Origin: Gammaproteobacteria bacterium
GTDB taxonomy: Bacteria > Pseudomonadota > Gammaproteobacteria > SZUA-229
Direction of reading: 5' to 3'
Assembly: GCA_022340645.1 (NCBI GenBank)
Contig: JAJDNP010000009.1
Coordinates: 1-35,518 of the forward strand
Length of the DNA: 35,518 bases
The first letter of the stretch is position 1, and every line of letters starts with the position of its first letter. Below are positions 1 through 6,772 of the stretch, piece after piece. The position numbers and the translations under genes are program-made. The notes beneath the pieces are model-generated. The model saw only the letters and a list, made by a program, of their open reading frames with translations. It was not told the DNA's origin and did no database searches.

Positions 1-86
1 TGTGTTTTGCTAATATACTAATATTTATTAATGGAATCATAATGTTAAGTTATATTTTCAGTGTTCCTATGAAATATCCGGGCCAG
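1..86. repeat. First copy of an 86-bp repeat (right arm of a repeated element)
   Basis: These 86 bases recur at 949-1034 with only two mismatches (62 vs 1010 and 84 vs 1032). In the second copy the sequence is the right end of a small inverted-repeat element. By analogy this copy ends at base 82, in a run reading tatccggg, and is followed by ccag instead of ctag. The left part of this copy would lie outside the window, so it may belong to a full insertion sequence or to another short element. No transposase is visible here. Confidence 0.85.
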
Positions 87-173
87 CCTTACAAAGCTGC
101 AAATCAAGCGTCAGTATTTTTTACAATTTTCATCTCAATACTGGCAACGTTTCCTGGAGATATTTATAAGATA

Positions 174-201
174 TTGAATTTAAAAAAAGTATTTATATAG
201 G
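174..201 (+). promoter_or_regulatory. Possible sigma-70 promoter for the DUF3135 gene
   Basis: TTGAAT (174-179) and TATAGG (196-201) are separated by 16 bases in a very A/T-rich stretch and lie about 28 bases upstream of the ATG at 229. This is pattern matching by eye; A/T-rich DNA gives such matches easily. Confidence 0.3.
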
Positions 202-228
202 CATGATAACTGCAATATTACAGCTACC

Positions 229-600
229 ATGCAAGAAAAAAACTTAACAATACTGGACTTTGACACCGCCGTGGAACTTGCCAGGAAAGATCCCGAGGCA
301 TTTGAACGGTTTCGCCTGGATGCCATTGAAGCATTGATCAGCAAGGCGCCGGAGAGAACCCAGTTGCACTTGCGTCGCCTGCAATGGCGTATTGAGCAGG
401 TACGTAAACGTTCACCGAATCCCACTGCCGCCTGTGTGAAGATACATGAAATGATGTGGAATTCCTTTGCTGGCCAGGGCGGCCTGAATGAATCACTTCA
501 AAATTTTTGCAGTTCAGCTCATGGCGAAAACAGCCCGACGCCCAAAGCCAGGGTACTGGCATTTTCCCGGAAGAAGAACACCGCCACTAACTGCGATTAG
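229..600 (+). CDS. DUF3135 family protein
   Basis: A soluble 123-residue protein of unknown function. The first 85 residues look like the DUF3135 family: an acidic start (ILDFDTAVELARKDPEAFE), then a helix with APERTQLHLRRLQWRIEQVR, then NPTAACVKIHEMMWNSF. The tail after about residue 90 is Ser/Lys-rich and poorly conserved in character. There is no signal peptide, membrane segment or obvious catalytic motif. The gene stands alone, flanked by two copies of a repeated element (1-86 and 760-1030), so it may sit in a mobile or rearranged segment. No clear Shine-Dalgarno sequence precedes the ATG. The family assignment is from memory of the family pattern. Confidence 0.75.
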   Translation: MQEKNLTILDFDTAVELARKDPEAFERFRLDAIEALISKAPERTQLHLRRLQWRIEQVRKRSPNPTAACVKIHEMMWNSFAGQGGLNESLQNFCSSAHGENSPTPKARVLAFSRKKNTATNCD

Positions 601-759
601 CAAGCTGACACTGGCAGACCATCAAGCAGAGCCTGCTTCGCCCTGTACTATTACCCGTACTATCAAAGCCAGCTAAATCATTATATTACCCAACAGGCGT
701 ATCAGGCTTTAACAGTTACAGCGCCGGCGAAACATCAGGCAGTACAAAAAACATACTAG

Positions 760-1030
760 CCCGGATACTTCATGGGAATACAGAATTTTGGGGCCATGTC
801 TTTTTAATATTGGTCAGCGAGTCAGTTTGGCCGATTCGCCGAAAAGTATAGCCATAGCTATAGTTACAGGCGAATCGGCGAAAATGGCCGCTGAAATCCA
901 AATAAAATATTTTATGGCAAAAACTGTATAGCGATGCCCGGTACCTAGTGTGTTTTGCTAATATACTAATATTTATTAATGGAATCATAATGTTAAGTTA
1001 TATTTTCAGCGTTCCTATGAAATATCCGGG
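760..1030. mobile_element. MITE-like non-coding element with terminal inverted repeats
   Basis: Bases 760-774 (CCCGGATACTTCATG) and onwards match the reverse complement of the right end (1012-1030) with two mismatches over 19 bases. CTAG lies directly outside both ends (756-759 and 1031-1034), which may be a 4-bp target duplication; because CTAG is a palindrome, the 23-bp inverted repeat could equally include it. The 271-bp interior has no credible gene but carries a nested palindrome at 830-879. The right 82 bases recur at 1-82. Size, inverted ends and lack of coding content fit a MITE, or an insertion sequence whose transposase has been deleted. The transposase family that would move it is not identified. 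Confidence 0.7.
830..879. repeat. Nested palindrome inside the MITE-like element
   Basis: An outer perfect 11-bp inverted repeat pairs GCCGATTCGCC (830-840) with GGCGAATCGGC (869-879). Inside it, TATAGC (847-852) pairs with GCTATA (857-862) around a CATA loop. Both arms run into CGAAAA, so they also share sequence beyond the stem. There is no T tract, so it is not a convincing terminator. Confidence 0.75.
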
Positions 1031-1134
1031 CTAGTCCGTGTCTGCAGCATACACTTTGTAACAGGGCGAAAATATGGTTGTCTAACTCGATTTTTACGCT
1101 TTTACAACAGCATATTTTGTTGTTTGCGCTGCAA

Positions 1135-2304
1135 TCACTCAAAATCGATGCTGACCCGGCCGCCAGCGTAAGGCCTGAAGCGCTCGTTGGCAAACCGCTG
1201 ATGATCCGCATGCTCCTTATAGCTTTTAATCACAGCACGGTCCGCAAATCGAACAAGCCAGCAATGCCTGTAGCTGGCGTCATGCTGCACAGCATGACCG
1301 GTGACGACCTCACGCACTCCCGGGATGGCCGAGAGTACACGCTGACCCTCCTGCATCATGCTGTTTACGCCTTCCGTATCGAGACCATCAACGTTATACA
1401 GGATAACGTGATCAACCTGTCGACAAGGCCTGCAATACTCCAGCAATTCAGTCGCTTTGCCCGCACTGCCCCAAAGCTCGATACAACGCGCCGTTTGCTG
1501 TCGAATTGCACCGGCAATGCCTTTGGCAATATCTGTGTAGCCGGTTGCAGCGTGGTTTGAGCCGTTATCTTTCATGCGGCGACCTGCCGCGTCTGATAGT
1601 GCGGTGTAGTAATTGATCTTGGTAACGCCGTTGTCAATCAGCCTGCGGTATTGCTCGTCACTCAAGCCGGTTCCGCCATGAATGACGAGTGGTATTTGCA
1701 GCACGCGATTGATTTCATTCAGCCGCTCAAAGTCCAGCTTCGGCTCACCTTTCATTCGGCCATGGACGGTGCCGACTGAAACTGCGAGGAAATCAATGCC
1801 TGTTGCATCAAGGTAAGCCTGCGCTTCGCCAACCGTGGTGTACACCACATTACCGGGATGACGCTCCGCGTCCTCGCCCTCAACGCCTGGCACATAGCCC
1901 AGTTCACCTTCTACGGGTATACCACAGGCATGCGCCATATCGACGACAGACCTGGTGCGGGAAATGTTTTCCTGCAGGGGCAGGTTCGAGGCATCCACCA
2001 TGACGCCGGTGCAGCCGAGATTGATTGCACGCACAGCGGATTCCAGTGTTTCGCCATGATCGAGATGGATAGCGACGGGCAGCCACGTTCTGCGAGCAGC
2101 GCGTTCAACGGCCGCCATCAACAGCTCGAAATCGAAATATTCAAAATGCGACTCCGCAAGGCTGATGATCACCGGCGCCTGTTTCTCTTCAGCAGCGGCG
2201 ATGACACCGCTGATAAAATCCAGGCTCACGACATCGAAGGCGCCAATAGCGTACTTGTGCTGATAAGCATGACGCAGCATATCACCCATGTGGACAAGTG
2301 GCAT
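1135..2304 (-). CDS. Class II ketose-bisphosphate aldolase fused to a C-terminal Dabb domain
   Basis: Residues 1-280 form a zinc-dependent class II aldolase of the fructose/tagatose-bisphosphate type, which cleaves ketose-1,6-bisphosphates to dihydroxyacetone phosphate and an aldehyde. Visible active-site signatures are HLDHG (H80, catalytic-type D82, H83), TVHG (H181), IHGGTG (H209) and the phosphate-binding KINYYT. Residues 297-389 (starting VDHVILYNV, containing HCWLVRF and SYKEHADHQRF) look like a Dabb alpha/beta-barrel domain, usually a separate small dimeric protein. The 389-residue length fits an aldolase of about 285 residues plus one Dabb unit, with no frameshift at the join. AGGAG stands 7 bases before the ATG. 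Substrate specificity cannot be read from the sequence. The gene is monocistronic as seen. Confidence 0.88.
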   Translation of the reverse strand: MPLVHMGDMLRHAYQHKYAIGAFDVVSLDFISGVIAAAEEKQAPVIISLAESHFEYFDFELLMAAVERAARRTWLPVAIHLDHGETLESAVRAINLGCTGVMVDASNLPLQENISRTRSVVDMAHACGIPVEGELGYVPGVEGEDAERHPGNVVYTTVGEAQAYLDATGIDFLAVSVGTVHGRMKGEPKLDFERLNEINRVLQIPLVIHGGTGLSDEQYRRLIDNGVTKINYYTALSDAAGRRMKDNGSNHAATGYTDIAKGIAGAIRQQTARCIELWGSAGKATELLEYCRPCRQVDHVILYNVDGLDTEGVNSMMQEGQRVLSAIPGVREVVTGHAVQHDASYRHCWLVRFADRAVIKSYKEHADHQRFANERFRPYAGGRVSIDFE

Positions 2305-2630
2305 ATCTAATCTCCTGCAGTTACTTTCAAGTCAGTGTGCATCATTCACGGCCAGGGCAAGTACCGTAAAATGATCTACTCTCGGATTACAATTTTTGTT
2401 TCATAAGCACAGATAAGTCAAATTAATGTTTCTTAGACATTAGATAAATAAATACTTATGTATAAAATCAGTGAGAGAACAATCCGCTGTGTTTTTGAAA
2501 TTATTATCAGTCAGCAATTGTAGAAAACAGAAAGTGGTTATAGTCTTGATTATGGACACCAACAATTACATTATTACAGCAATTAATGAACAGCATCACA
2601 AAATGTGTAGTGGGTACCAATAAACTATTT
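2305..2630. other. AT-rich intergenic region
   Basis: About 330 bases upstream of the aldolase gene and downstream of the glycosyltransferase gene hold no credible reading frame or tRNA. The region is A/T-rich and must contain the aldolase promoter on the minus strand, but I could not pick out a convincing -35/-10 pair. Confidence 0.5.
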
Positions 2631-2665
2631 ATTAACCCGGCGACAATATATGTCGCCGGGTTAAT
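2631..2665. terminator. Perfect 15-bp hairpin downstream of the glycosyltransferase gene
   Basis: ATTAACCCGGCGACA (2631-2645) and TGTCGCCGGGTTAAT (2651-2665) are perfect inverted repeats around an ATATA loop. The hairpin begins 25 bases after the stop codon of the minus-strand operon 4912-2691, so it may act as its terminator or as an mRNA 3'-end stabiliser. No clean T tract follows on either strand. The left half plus flank (2628-2651) recurs at 35461-35484, which suggests a dispersed repeat. Confidence 0.65.
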
Positions 2666-2690
2666 AAGTCACTCGAGTGCTAAATTTCGA

Positions 2691-3362
2691 TCATCTTACA
2701 TTGGCAAAAAACTTCTTAACCGGTATTGGCAGATGTAACTCATGACTCAGCAAGATCAGGATCACGCGCCATAAACTTAGCCAGATACCATGCTGCTCAA
2801 ATTTCCGTGAATCCGTAATGACAAATTGCTCAAGAATAAGTGGACTGGTTACTTTGACAAGTCGCTCACCGAATATTAAATCTTCCATGAGTACTCCTTC
2901 CGGAAACCCCCCCATCTCGAAAAACAGTGTTTTCCGGATAAACATGGCCTGGTCACCATAAAACACCCGGGTACGTCGGCAACGAAAGTTATGCAGCCAG
3001 GAAATTAAACCTAAGCCCCGGCTTTTCCCGGAAAAACAATGTTGAAACCCGCCGGTCTGGATACTGTCGGGTAGCCTGGATATCGCGAGCACAGCATCTT
3101 TGGGCAACAACGTATCTGCATGCAGGAACAACAGCCATTCAGCTTTCGCCTGTTTCGCTCCAGCATTCATCTGGCTGGCACGCCCCGTTGTGGCGCTGAG
3201 GAGTTTAATGCCGGGGTAAGCCTGTACAATTGCCCGGGTGTTGTCGGTACTTCCGCCATCGACCACAATAACTTCAAACTCACCACTTTGAGAAAATACT
3301 TTTCCCAGCGTTCCGGGCAGTGTTATCGCTTCATTTAAGACAGGCATAATGATAGAAATCAA
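2691..3362 (-). CDS. Family 2 glycosyltransferase, TIGR04283 type
   Basis: A 223-residue GT-A fold transferase. The N-terminus ISIIMPVLNEA, the EVIVVDGGSTDNT nucleotide-sugar loop, the metal-binding region around LLFLHADTLLP (a DxD variant, HAD) and the acceptor-side MEDLIFGERL segment are those of the short family called TIGR04283. That family was first described near radical-SAM/selenodomain proteins and is now often annotated as an arsenosugar-biosynthesis glycosyltransferase. The start is TTG at 3362, overlapping the stop of the ferritin-like gene by four bases; the next in-frame ATG would remove the first beta strand. It is the last gene of a three-gene unit. Donor and acceptor are unknown, and ArsM or ArsS are not in the window. 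Confidence 0.85.
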   Translation of the reverse strand: MISIIMPVLNEAITLPGTLGKVFSQSGEFEVIVVDGGSTDNTRAIVQAYPGIKLLSATTGRASQMNAGAKQAKAEWLLFLHADTLLPKDAVLAISRLPDSIQTGGFQHCFSGKSRGLGLISWLHNFRCRRTRVFYGDQAMFIRKTLFFEMGGFPEGVLMEDLIFGERLVKVTSPLILEQFVITDSRKFEQHGIWLSLWRVILILLSHELHLPIPVKKFFANVR

Positions 3363-3991
3363 ATTTTATCCCCCAGCATCCAGGGCGGTATGCTGTCTAT
3401 CAGGCCGGCCGTATATTCTTCTGCGTTTTCATCCAGCACTGTAAAGATACCTTCCATTTCCCGAATAATTTGTTGAACCTGCTGCAGGTAGTCTTCTGTA
3501 AGTGCATGCACTCGCTCAACTGTAGTTTGTTCTTGATTAATCTGCCTTTGCAGGATGCGCATACCAAATGCAAAATGACTTTGTTCCTGGCGTAACAGAA
3601 TCGCTCGCTGGCGTTGAAAACCAATATTCCTGTTATCCATACCCCTGTTTAAGCGGAGCAATATCTGTTCCCCAAACCCCTCCAGTACAATCTGTGAACC
3701 TACCAGGCTGTCAGTTAAATCATTGCTTGCTATGGCCTGATGCAGGCGTTCACCAAATCGTTTTAAACCGTTCGGGATGTGCTGTTGATGTTTCGGTGTT
3801 AAGCATCGGACTGCCGTGCGAAAAAAAGCGGCATGCGTATATTCCTGGTGTGCCTGGGCACGAAGAAAGCGGCGCGATTTAACATCATGCATAAATGAAT
3901 ATTGTTGTTTTGCACACGCATAAGCCAGTTGTTCGCCGTACTCGAGCGAAGTGAACAAACGGCTTATCTGTCGGCGTTCTTCCGGGCGCAT
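3359..3991 (-). CDS. Ferritin-like di-iron protein
   Basis: A 210-residue, probably all-helical protein with the spacing of a four-helix di-iron carboxylate site. Visible are Glu in helix A (E17 or E20, LEYGEQ), ExxH in helix B (E50, H53, HQEYTH), Glu in helix C (E104 or E108, VLEGFGEQ) and ExxH in helix D (E136, H139, RQEQSHF). Such sites bind two irons and act as oxidases, hydroxylases or ferroxidases. No signal peptide or membrane segment is present. It lies 21 bases after the DUF547 gene and overlaps the glycosyltransferase by 4 bases, so the three are probably co-transcribed. The exact reaction is not deducible; a tailoring oxygenase for the same pathway is an inference. Confidence 0.7.
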   Translation of the reverse strand: MRPEERRQISRLFTSLEYGEQLAYACAKQQYSFMHDVKSRRFLRAQAHQEYTHAAFFRTAVRCLTPKHQQHIPNGLKRFGERLHQAIASNDLTDSLVGSQIVLEGFGEQILLRLNRGMDNRNIGFQRQRAILLRQEQSHFAFGMRILQRQINQEQTTVERVHALTEDYLQQVQQIIREMEGIFTVLDENAEEYTAGLIDSIPPWMLGDKI

Positions 3992-4012
3992 CTTTTCACT
4001 ATGATTAAATCG

Positions 4013-4912
4013 TTAAAATGCTGATCCATCATCATGAGTTTTTGCCTTTGGCATCGCATCATTTAATGACCAGTCATACTCATAGCCATCGATTGACTTA
4101 ACCAGCTGTAAAGCCCTGGTTAACTCCCGGTCAGCATAAATTTTTATGTGATTAATCACTGCGGTTTCGCTATCACCAAAATCATCCTGGAACCAGTTAT
4201 AAATACTGGAGACTGTTAGCTTGCCCTCATCTACTCGCGCTCCCCGCGGGTGATTGATGTAGTCATAAGCCGCTTGTTCAAGCATACCTTCAATAGTATT
4301 AACACTAAAGGCATTGTGCTGTAGATTAGGACAACCCAGAGAAGCGCAATTTAAGGCGTAGTGTACCCCTGGATCCCGCCATATAGGTCGCAAGATCCGA
4401 TGCTCAATATCATTCAGGGAAATAGCCTGACTCTCGATAGTCAGAAGTTTCTTGTCCCATGGCCCATCTGAAAAAAATCCGGGTGATATATCTATATCGC
4501 GAATACTCGCTACCGGGTAGTGTTGAAGAATGACCTGCACCGTAAGAGCATTATAAAGATTAATCCAGTACACCAGTTGTTCCTGTTGGTTGAAACTTCT
4601 AACAGGTAATTGTTCCAGATAGGAAATATAGTTCTGCAACGCCAGTCTATCGTTCTGGCTAACATCAGCATAACGAAGCCGATGGATTCCATCTTCACTT
4701 TGAACGACATAAGTTTGTAAAAAACTGTCCCACAGGCTGTGATTGATCTGTTTCGTAGAGGTTTTATCATGCTGTTGCCAATAGCTCCACAATTCTGCTT
4801 TCGGAGCAAATAACCGCTCCAATGAATTTGCCTGCGAATTACTGGTGAGCAAAACACCAATTAACAACAGGGTTAGAGAAAGGGCTTTATTGAATACTTT
4901 GTCATTTATCAT
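4013..4912 (-). CDS. DUF547 domain exported protein
   Basis: A 299-residue protein with a Sec signal peptide (hydrophobic core SLTLLLIGVLL, cleavage likely after NSQA near residue 28), so it acts in the periplasm. The body shows DUF547 hallmarks: LVYWINLYNALTVQVIL, SLNDIEHRILRPIW and HYALNCASLGCPNL, with conserved His and Cys residues that suggest a hydrolase- or transferase-like pocket. Function of the family is unknown. It is the first gene of a unit with the ferritin-like and TIGR04283 genes; DUF547 genes are known companions of such glycosyltransferases. No strong ribosome binding site precedes the ATG at 4912 (the upstream bases are CAGTACCCCC), but no better in-frame start exists. Confidence 0.85.
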   Translation of the reverse strand: MINDKVFNKALSLTLLLIGVLLTSNSQANSLERLFAPKAELWSYWQQHDKTSTKQINHSLWDSFLQTYVVQSEDGIHRLRYADVSQNDRLALQNYISYLEQLPVRSFNQQEQLVYWINLYNALTVQVILQHYPVASIRDIDISPGFFSDGPWDKKLLTIESQAISLNDIEHRILRPIWRDPGVHYALNCASLGCPNLQHNAFSVNTIEGMLEQAAYDYINHPRGARVDEGKLTVSSIYNWFQDDFGDSETAVINHIKIYADRELTRALQLVKSIDGYEYDWSLNDAMPKAKTHDDGSAF

Positions 4913-4969
4913 GGGGGTACTGAGAAAACAGAGATGCAGGCATCAGGTGCAATTCCGATTGTGCTTGAG

Positions 4970-5008
4970 AAAAAAGGTTATTGTTTCAGATTATAGTGGG
5001 ATAATCTG
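4970..5008 (-). terminator. Possible weak terminator of the HAD gene
   Basis: On the minus strand CAGATTA and TAATCTG (5008-5002 and 4993-4987) form a 7-bp stem with an 8-base loop, 60 bases after the HAD stop codon. A run of six T (4975-4970) follows after about 11 bases, which is further away than in a classical intrinsic terminator. Confidence 0.3.
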
Positions 5009-5067
5009 CTGAAAATATCACAAATTCATCACAAACATCATTGGCGACAGCTTCTGCTAACAAACTG

Positions 5068-5688
5068 TTACTCGGACAATAATCCCAGGGAACGAACCGT
5101 CTCCACACCGCCGACCGTCCCGGTTACCTTGACTGCCTGCATTCCCAGTTCTCGCGCCATATCAATACTCACCTGCAGGTCATCAAGAAACAAAGTCTCT
5201 TCCGGTTGCAGGTTTAGCCGTTGCAATGCCGCTTCAAATGCCTGCCTGCCCGGTTTCATGACCCGAATTTGATGCGAGGAAATGCAATCCGGGATAAACA
5301 CCTGCAACCGCATGTCCTGCATAACCTTCGGCCAGTGCAAGGCATTGGAATTAGAAAGTGCAGCCAGACGGTAACTTTGCGCCAGTTCTTCCAGCATCGC
5401 TGGCACACCTGGAAACAGTCGCGCTGGCCAGCGCATAAAGTGCTCGATAAATTCATCTTCTCCAACCACTAGCCCGACCTCGTCAATAAACTGCCGTGCA
5501 AACTGATTACCATCAATCTGCCCCGTCTCAAACCGGCTAACGGCATCCGAGTTTTTCCAGTGCGTCCAGACGTCTGCATCCAGCTTGCCATCCGGCAACC
5601 AGGAAGGTTTGAAAGGCATACCATGGAGCTGGATGAGTACCCCGCCCAGATCAAAAAGAATGGTTGTAATTCGATTTTTCTCGATCAT
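5068..5688 (-). CDS. HAD-superfamily hydrolase, subfamily IA
   Basis: About 206 residues from the ATG at 5688. Motif I is FDLGGVL, a form seen in YihX-like sugar-phosphatases where DxG replaces the usual DxD; motif II is ALSNSNA; motif III lysine lies in VMKPGRQAF; motif IV is LFLDDLQVSI. The cap region (residues 20-90) is helical. It probably dephosphorylates a small phosphometabolite in the cytoplasm. A TTG at 5706 could extend the protein by six residues, but ATG is closer to the usual family start; neither has a strong Shine-Dalgarno sequence. It stands between two unrelated units, with 97 bases separating it from the transglutaminase-like gene. Confidence 0.82.
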   Translation of the reverse strand: MIEKNRITTILFDLGGVLIQLHGMPFKPSWLPDGKLDADVWTHWKNSDAVSRFETGQIDGNQFARQFIDEVGLVVGEDEFIEHFMRWPARLFPGVPAMLEELAQSYRLAALSNSNALHWPKVMQDMRLQVFIPDCISSHQIRVMKPGRQAFEAALQRLNLQPEETLFLDDLQVSIDMARELGMQAVKVTGTVGGVETVRSLGLLSE

Positions 5689-5803
5689 TCTGCAGCATAA
5701 CTGCAAATCACAATCCAGAGCTGCTGCCTGGGGATGAATTTGCCAGGGTAGTCTTTATGGTATTTGCAACCGGTTTATTCCGGTGCTATAAAAATCTGCG
5801 TTT

Positions 5804-6655
5804 TTATAATATCTTAACGCTTACATTCACGTTCATAATCGGCAGTGGTCCTGGTTTACCTACAAACGAACCCGATACCGGCGGAATGGCTTCAGGGTGG
5901 CGATGCTGCGCCACGGCAATATGATCCCCGCCTGCCAGTGTTCCGCTGGTGGAATCAAATCCCCGCCAGCCCGAACCCGGCAGATAGACCTCCGACCAGG
6001 CGTGAGTCGCCAGGTGCTGAGCATTTTCCACCAGCAGATAACCGCTGACAAAACGGCTGGCAAAACCCAGTACCCGGCATGCTTCGATAAATAAAGCGGC
6101 AAAGTCCCGGCAGGAGCCGGATCCTGATTCTATGGTTTGCTGGGGGGATTGTACGCCCGGTTCTTCCCGTATCTGGTATTCGAAACCTGAGGCAATGGCT
6201 CTGTTCAATGCATCCAGCAATACGGCGGTTTCCATTAACTTGCCCGGTTTGCATACAGCCTCTAACCATTGTTGTACGACTGGATAGTCACGGGGGAAGA
6301 CCGCCATCTGGTATGGTATCAAATCAATTTGATGCAGCGGGTTATAATGAAACGGGTAATGCAACGCCGAATCATCCAGTGAAAATTCCAGCGGTTGTTG
6401 TGCATAATGTTGCACAATAACCTCACTTCTGATCTCCAGGCTTGGGCTCTTGTCGGCAAAGTCCACCAAAGCGATGGAATTACCATAGATATCCCGTTCC
6501 CAAACAATTTTATAGTTCGGCTCGATGCTTAATTTAGATGACTCGATGCGTATATCGTGACCCTCTCGAGGCCTTAAATGCAGTTTGTGAGTCAGCAATT
6601 CAACCGGTTCCGCATATTCGTAACGAGTCGTGTGATTGATTTCTATGCGCCGCAT
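5804..6655 (-). CDS. Transglutaminase-like family protein
   Basis: A 283-residue cytoplasmic protein with the bacterial transglutaminase-like N-terminal beta domain (residues 1-80, starting RRIEINHTTRYEY) and a transglutaminase core. The Cys-His-Asp triad is visible: C182 in GSGSCRDFAALF, H218 in ATHAWSEVYL and D234 in GFDSTSG. Enzymes of this family are mostly proteases or amidohydrolases acting on amide bonds rather than cross-linkers. It is divergent from the DUF2126 gene, with 117 bases between the two starts; in many bacteria these two domains are fused in one protein of about 1,100 residues, so a shared pathway is very likely. GGGA is placed 6 bases before the ATG. Confidence 0.87.
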   Translation of the reverse strand: MRRIEINHTTRYEYAEPVELLTHKLHLRPREGHDIRIESSKLSIEPNYKIVWERDIYGNSIALVDFADKSPSLEIRSEVIVQHYAQQPLEFSLDDSALHYPFHYNPLHQIDLIPYQMAVFPRDYPVVQQWLEAVCKPGKLMETAVLLDALNRAIASGFEYQIREEPGVQSPQQTIESGSGSCRDFAALFIEACRVLGFASRFVSGYLLVENAQHLATHAWSEVYLPGSGWRGFDSTSGTLAGGDHIAVAQHRHPEAIPPVSGSFVGKPGPLPIMNVNVSVKIL

Positions 6656-6772
6656 GATAATCCCATGGCCAGATGACCGTAATGTTAACTTATTAATCCA
6701 GTGTGCCTGTATAAAAAGCGCGTATAATGATGGTCACCAATCGACTGTATAACAGTATAACCCAATCGCGGT
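6656..6772. promoter_or_regulatory. Divergent promoter region of the transglutaminase and DUF2126 genes
   Basis: The 117 bases must hold both promoters. A perfect TATAAT (6723-6728) on the plus strand is a good -10 for the DUF2126 gene, but the matching -35 is weak. A short dyad, ACTGT-ATA-ACAGT (6744-6756), lies between this -10 and the DUF2126 ATG and could be an operator that serves both genes. Neither gene's control is known. Confidence 0.4.

Noticed and set aside
488-676. 62-residue open frame overlapping the end of the DUF3135 gene
   Set aside because: Out of frame with the DUF3135 gene and without recognisable domain features.
1858-2310. 150-residue open frame on the plus strand across the aldolase gene
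   Set aside because: It lies fully antisense to an aldolase with intact active-site motifs and has no family character or ribosome site.
5787-5808. TATAAAAA...TTTTTATA inverted repeat at the end of the transglutaminase gene
   Set aside because: It consists only of A/T pairs and overlaps the stop codon, so a functional terminator is doubtful.
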